A stretch of DNA of 8,271 bases, taken from contig JAITJY010000410.1 in the NCBI GenBank assembly GCA_031278675.1, forward strand, positions 1-8,271, read 5' to 3'. Source of the stretch: Bifidobacteriaceae bacterium. Its GTDB lineage: Bacteria > Actinomycetota > Actinomycetes > Actinomycetales > WQXJ01. The notes under the pieces were generated by a model that saw only the letters and a list, made by a program, of their open reading frames with translations, ran no database searches and was not told the origin of the DNA. Position numbers and translations under genes: made by a program. Shown here piece by piece: positions 5,922 through 8,271 of the stretch. Each line of letters begins with the position of its first letter. Position 1 is the stretch's first letter.

Positions 5922-7232
5922 TCAGCGGGGGTCGCGGACCGCCAGCGGCACGTAGTCCCTTAGGCCGGGGCCGACGTAAACCTGCCGCGGGCGCCCAATC
6001 TTGCCTGATGGATCGGCCACCATTTCCCGCCATTGGGCAATCCATCCGGGCAGACGGCCCAGCGCAAACAGCGGCGTGAACATGGACGCCGGGAAGCCCA
6101 TGGCGCGATAAATGATCCCGGTATAGAAATCCACGTTCGGATAGAGACGGCGCTCAATGAAATAGTCATCCGACAGGGCAACTTGTTCTACTTCATATGC
6201 AATGTCGAGGAGTTCGTCTCGCACGCCTAACGCCTCAAGGACCGCGTCGGCGTGCTGTTTGACTATGGCGGCCCGCGGATCATAGCTCTTGTAGACACGG
6301 TGTCCAAAACCCATCAGCTTCAAGCCGCCCGCCTTATCTTTCACCCGTGTCATGAAATCCAGCGGAGTGATGCCGCTGTCGCGGATATAGGAGAGCATCT
6401 CCAGGACTGCTTCATTGGCGCCGCCGTGGAGTGGGCCGGACAGCGCAGACACACCCCCGGACACCGACATGTAGAGATTGGCGCGTGCCGAACCGATCAT
6501 CCGCACTGCGGAAGTCGAACAATTCTGCTCATGATCGGCGTGCAGAATCAGCAGCGTGTCCAGTGCGCGGTAAAACACCTCAGGCACCTCGAACCGCTCA
6601 CCGGGAAGCTGAAAAGTCATGCGCGCAAAGTTCTCGATATAGCTCTGGCCATGCTGCGGATAAAGCAGAGCGTTGCCCTGCGCGCGCCGATAGATATAGC
6701 TGATAATGGTCGGCATTTTCGCCAGCAATAGCGCTGTCGCCAAATTGATTGCGGCCGGGTCCAATGGGTCTAATGATTCGGGATAAAACCCCGCCATCAT
6801 GTTGACTGCTGCCCCCAGAGTGGCCATTGGATGAGCCCGCCGTGGCATCACGGAGAAGATCTGCCGAAAATCATCCGACAGATACATATGTTTGTCGATT
6901 CTGGCTTCGAATGCCTCCAATTCGTGCCGCGTCGGCAATTCACCGCGAATCAGCAGCATAGCCACCTCCAGGAAAGTCGATTCACCAGCCAACTGCTCTA
7001 TCGGATAGCCGCGGTAACGAAGCACCCCGGCTTCGCCGTCGATAAACGTCACCTTAGACGTGCAGGCCGCCGTGTTCAAGAACCCGGGATCCAACGCCAC
7101 CATTCCGGTCTGCGCGTTCAACGGCGCCATCACAATCCCGTGATTGCCCGCAGTTGCCTGAACCGTCTCCAACGCCAGGTACTGCTCGCCCACCGTGAGC
7201 TGCACGTCTGCCGTCGTCTTAGCTCCTGTCAT
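5922..7232 (-). CDS. gltA: Citrate synthase (type II)
   Basis: Condenses acetyl-CoA and oxaloacetate to citrate, entering the TCA cycle. The 436-residue product has the length and N-terminal beta-rich domain (FIDGEAGVLRYRGYPIEQL, 63-81) of hexameric type II enzymes. Active-site residues are all visible: His234 in LHADHEQNCST, His269 in GPLHGGANE (oxaloacetate), His311 in GFGHRVYKSYDPR (catalytic) and Asp368 in YPNVDFYTG (catalytic base). The substrate-binding Arg in YDPR (320) is also present. Start: ATG at 7232 preceded by an excellent Shine-Dalgarno. Codon use is somewhat less GC-extreme than neighbouring genes. It converges on the lysozyme-like gene, and dapC lies upstream on the same strand 411 bp away, separated by its own promoter and a structured non-coding region. 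No sign of damage. Confidence 0.98.
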   Translation of the reverse strand: MTGAKTTADVQLTVGEQYLALETVQATAGNHGIVMAPLNAQTGMVALDPGFLNTAACTSKVTFIDGEAGVLRYRGYPIEQLAGESTFLEVAMLLIRGELPTRHELEAFEARIDKHMYLSDDFRQIFSVMPRRAHPMATLGAAVNMMAGFYPESLDPLDPAAINLATALLLAKMPTIISYIYRRAQGNALLYPQHGQSYIENFARMTFQLPGERFEVPEVFYRALDTLLILHADHEQNCSTSAVRMIGSARANLYMSVSGGVSALSGPLHGGANEAVLEMLSYIRDSGITPLDFMTRVKDKAGGLKLMGFGHRVYKSYDPRAAIVKQHADAVLEALGVRDELLDIAYEVEQVALSDDYFIERRLYPNVDFYTGIIYRAMGFPASMFTPLFALGRLPGWIAQWREMVADPSGKIGRPRQVYVGPGLRDYVPLAVRDPR

Positions 7233-7239
7233 CGCCGCT

Positions 7240-7247
7240 ACCTCCTT
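7240..7247 (-). promoter_or_regulatory. Strong ribosome binding site of gltA
   Basis: AAGGAGGT on the minus strand, seven bases before the ATG, is a near-perfect anti-16S match. It fixes the gltA start and contrasts with the weak or absent sites of dapE, dapD and rfbA. Confidence 0.9.
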
Positions 7248-7280
7248 AAGCTGTTCATTACTCGTTATTTAGTGCCGCAT

Positions 7281-7295
7281 GGGCCTATTATGCCC
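7281..7295. promoter_or_regulatory. gltA -10 (CATAAT) inside a 15-bp imperfect palindrome, with TATTAT -10 on the other strand
   Basis: The 15-bp sequence GGGCCTATTATGCCC is a palindrome around T7288 with one mismatched pair (7285/7291). On the minus strand it holds CATAAT (7292-7287), a good -10 for gltA, giving a leader of roughly 48 bases. On the plus strand TATTAT (7286-7291) fits TANNNT and would start a transcript near 7298, reading into the structured repeat units. No clear -35 boxes are seen on either strand. The symmetry could be an operator or simply the overlap of two -10 boxes. Confidence 0.45.
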
Positions 7296-7313
7296 TAAAG
7301 TTTCTGGGACCTA

Positions 7314-7437
7314 GGACGGTGTTGAACCACACCGTCCGGCCGTGCCCGCGCCGGCGAGAGCGAAGCTCTCACCAGCGGAAACGCGGCAGACAAGCGCTGT
7401 CGGACGCCCTGGGAGGACGTTGTTCCACGCTCTCCCA
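7314..7437 (+). repeat. Structured repeat unit A
   Basis: First of two tandem units. Hairpin 1: GGACGGTGT (7314-7322) with ACACCGTCC (7329-7337), 9 perfect pairs. Possible stem CCGGC (7336-7340)/GCCGG (7350-7354). Hairpin 2: GAGAGC-GAA-GCTCTC (7356-7370). Conserved ACCAGCGGAAACGCGG (7371-7386) can form GCG-GAAA-CGC. Hairpin 4: CCTGGGAG (7408-7415) with CTCCCAGG (7432-7439), plus a G-T pair and an inner CGT/ACG (7418-7420/7427-7429), loop containing TTGTT. Its last two bases are shared with the start of unit B. Confidence 0.8.
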
Positions 7438-7560
7438 GGAGCGTGGTGAATAGCCACGCTCCGGCCGCGCCCGCGCCGGGCAGCGCCACGCTGACCAGCG
7501 GAAACGCGGAAGGCAAGCGGGGGTTTGGCCGGGGAATCCGGCTTGTTGACCGGGTTCCCA
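7438..7560 (+). repeat. Structured repeat unit B
   Basis: Second unit. Hairpin 1: GGAGCGTGG (7438-7446) with CCACGCTCC (7454-7462), 9 pairs, differing from unit A at three pairs, each changed on both sides. Hairpin 2: CAGCG-CCA-CGCTG (7481-7493), one pair shorter and different in sequence but at the same place. The 16-base ACCAGCGGAAACGCGG motif (7494-7509) is identical to unit A, 123 bases away. Hairpin 4: GGGAATCCGG (7532-7541) with CCGGGTTCCC (7550-7559), loop CTTGTTGA, extended by GGCC (7527-7530)/GGCC (7561-7564) across a mismatch. Confidence 0.8.
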
Positions 7561-7643
7561 GGCCCACCAGCCCACTTAGACCGCTCAACCGGGCAAGGTG
7601 GCGATTGCTCCGGCGCCCAGTGCTGACCTTCGCGGCGCGTTCC

Positions 7644-8271
7644 TTAGGCACCGGACAGCCGGGCTGCGGCCTCTTGGATGGCGGCATCGTCCCCGGTCAA
7701 CGCCATACGTACGTACGAGCGTCCAGTCTCACCATAGAACGCACCCGGCGCCACCAAGATCCCCAGGGCAGCTAGGTCCGCGACCGTTTGCCAGCCATCC
7801 TGGCGGTCCGGCGTAGTAAACCAAAGGTAAAGGCCGGCCCCGGACCCCTCGACTTGGTAGCCCGCTTGCCCGATGCCGTCCAGCAGCCATTCCCGCCGCC
7901 TCCGGTAGGTTTCGCGCACCTGGGCAACCGCCGAATCGTCCGCCAGGGCGGCGACCAGCGCCGCCTGGACCGGCGCCGGAACCATCATGCCCATGTGTTT
8001 GCGCAGCTCAGCGATAGCTGCGACCAGTCCGGCATCACCCGCCAGCCAGGCCGCCCGGTAGCCCGCCGCGTTTGACTGTTTCGACACCGAACCCAATGCG
8101 ATCAGCCCTGTCAGGTCGCCCCCGTTGACTCTGGGGTCCAGCAGCGAAGGAACTCCGTCCGAAGCCCACGGCTCGTCCCAGGCCAGCGCCGCATAGCACT
8201 CATCGGCCGCGATGACCGACCGCCGGCCGGCGGCCCCACCCCCCCCTCCCGCGCCGCGGGGCACCCCAGGT
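7644..8271 (-). CDS. dapC: Succinyldiaminopimelate transaminase, C-terminal part (runs off right edge)
   Basis: A fold-type I PLP aminotransferase, most like actinobacterial DapC, which converts N-succinyl-2-amino-6-ketopimelate to N-succinyl-LL-2,6-diaminopimelate with glutamate as amino donor. About 208 C-terminal residues are visible. AADECYAALAW carries the Asp and Tyr that contact the cofactor; LGSVSKQSNAAGYRAAWLAGD carries the Schiff-base Lys and phosphate-binding Arg; RKHMGMMVPAPVQAA and the near-C-terminal SYVRMALTGDD with the substrate-binding Arg follow. The stop is TAA at 7646-7644. The same pathway as dapE and dapD in the window supports DapC over other class I aminotransferases. 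Just upstream of AADECY the coding strand is a glycine-rich low-complexity tract with eight consecutive Gs, where family members normally have an ordinary helix. The frame is open to the window edge, but integrity further upstream cannot be judged. Confidence 0.88.
   Translation of the reverse strand, partial: PGVPRGAGGGGGAAGRRSVIAADECYAALAWDEPWASDGVPSLLDPRVNGGDLTGLIALGSVSKQSNAAGYRAAWLAGDAGLVAAIAELRKHMGMMVPAPVQAALVAALADDSAVAQVRETYRRRREWLLDGIGQAGYQVEGSGAGLYLWFTTPDRQDGWQTVADLAALGILVAPGAFYGETGRSYVRMALTGDDAAIQEAAARLSGA
8234..8250 (-). repeat. G-tract in dapC with quadruplex potential
   Basis: On the dapC coding strand this reads GGGAGGGGGGGGTGGGG: four or more runs of at least three Gs separated by 1-2 bases, with a homopolymer of eight Gs (8246-8239). 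It encodes a short polyglycine stretch in the frame that leads into AADECY. Such tracts are prone to slippage and to sequencing error. Confidence 0.75.

Larger units (their letters stand above)
7298..7564 (+). ncRNA. Candidate structured RNA made of two tandem units
   Basis: I recognise no known RNA family. Two consecutive units of about 123 bases each fold into the same order of hairpins: a 9-bp stem, a possible 5-bp CCGGC/GCCGG stem, a short stem with a 3-base loop, a GCG-GAAA-CGC hairpin, and a long stem with TTGTT in its loop. Plus-strand transcription is inferred from three points: G-T pairs in both long stems (7416/7431 and 7537/7554) that would be C-A mismatches on the other strand, a GNRA-type GAAA loop, and a TATTAT -10 box at 7286-7291. 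The final hairpin (GGCC plus 10 further pairs on each side, 7527-7564) could end the transcript. The alternative is a DNA-level or intergenic repeat element rather than an RNA. Positions 7565-7643 show nothing further. Confidence 0.42.

Noticed and set aside
7314..7564. Integron attC or IS terminal structures
   Set aside because: No integrase or transposase is nearby and no core recombination-site pairs are seen; two tandem units with shared loops fit an RNA or intergenic repeat better.
7565..7643. A third copy of the structured unit
   Set aside because: Only a short GCTGACC-like match is present; no hairpin 1, GAAA motif or TTGTT loop follows unit B.
7295..7687. 130-codon minus-strand frame covering the structured units
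   Set aside because: It overlaps the dapC 3' end and shows no protein family. Differences between the two units follow base pairing rather than codon position.

Overview
The window is about 8.3 kb of high-GC DNA with strong G/C bias at third codon positions. It looks like chromosomal housekeeping DNA from an actinobacterium (Actinomycetota). The pointers are an actinobacterial-type DapD with its long N-terminal domain, a fused RmlC-RmlD protein of the kind known from bifidobacteria and relatives, a type II citrate synthase, and TANNNT -10 boxes lying directly against start codons (probable leaderless transcripts). No plasmid, phage, IS, CRISPR or toxin-antitoxin genes are visible. The order cannot be fixed from the sequence alone.

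Layout: 1-77 is the GC-rich 3' flank of rfbA, with a GGCCC tandem repeat. 78-944 (-) is rfbA, glucose-1-phosphate thymidylyltransferase. 945-1064 is a divergent promoter region with a 16-bp tandem repeat at the rfbA 5' end. 1065-2408 (+) is a fused dTDP-4-dehydrorhamnose 3,5-epimerase/reductase whose expected C-terminal tail continues in frame beyond a TAG. 2430-3512 (-) is dapE. 3513-3574 is a compact divergent promoter region. 3575-4801 (+) is dapD carrying a repetitive insert of about 90 residues. 4877-5797 (+) is a membrane-anchored or secreted lysozyme-like protein. 5798-5921 is a convergent terminator region with a perfect 38-bp palindrome. 5922-7232 (-) is gltA, citrate synthase. 7233-7643 is a 411-bp non-coding region holding the gltA promoter and a tandem pair of structured units. 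7644-8271 (-) is the 3' part of dapC, running off the right edge.

The genes fall into three jobs. RfbA makes dTDP-glucose and the RmlC-RmlD fusion converts the 4-keto-6-deoxy intermediate to dTDP-L-rhamnose for cell-envelope glycans; the intervening dehydratase (rfbB) is not in the window. DapD, DapC and DapE are three consecutive enzymes of the succinylase branch of meso-diaminopimelate/lysine synthesis, which supplies peptidoglycan cross-links, and the lysozyme-like gene behind dapD may also act on the wall. GltA is the entry enzyme of the TCA cycle.

The most novel-looking signal is non-coding. At 7314-7560 two tandem units of about 123 bp share the same series of hairpins although the stem sequences differ by paired compensatory changes. 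One motif containing a GAAA loop is identical in both units, and both long hairpins contain the loop sequence TTGTT. G-T pairs in the long stems, and a TATTAT -10 box just upstream, favour an RNA read from the + strand. Two further themes are low-complexity, G-quadruplex-capable tracts inside dapD and dapC, and the in-frame stop that cuts the tail of the rhamnose fusion enzyme.
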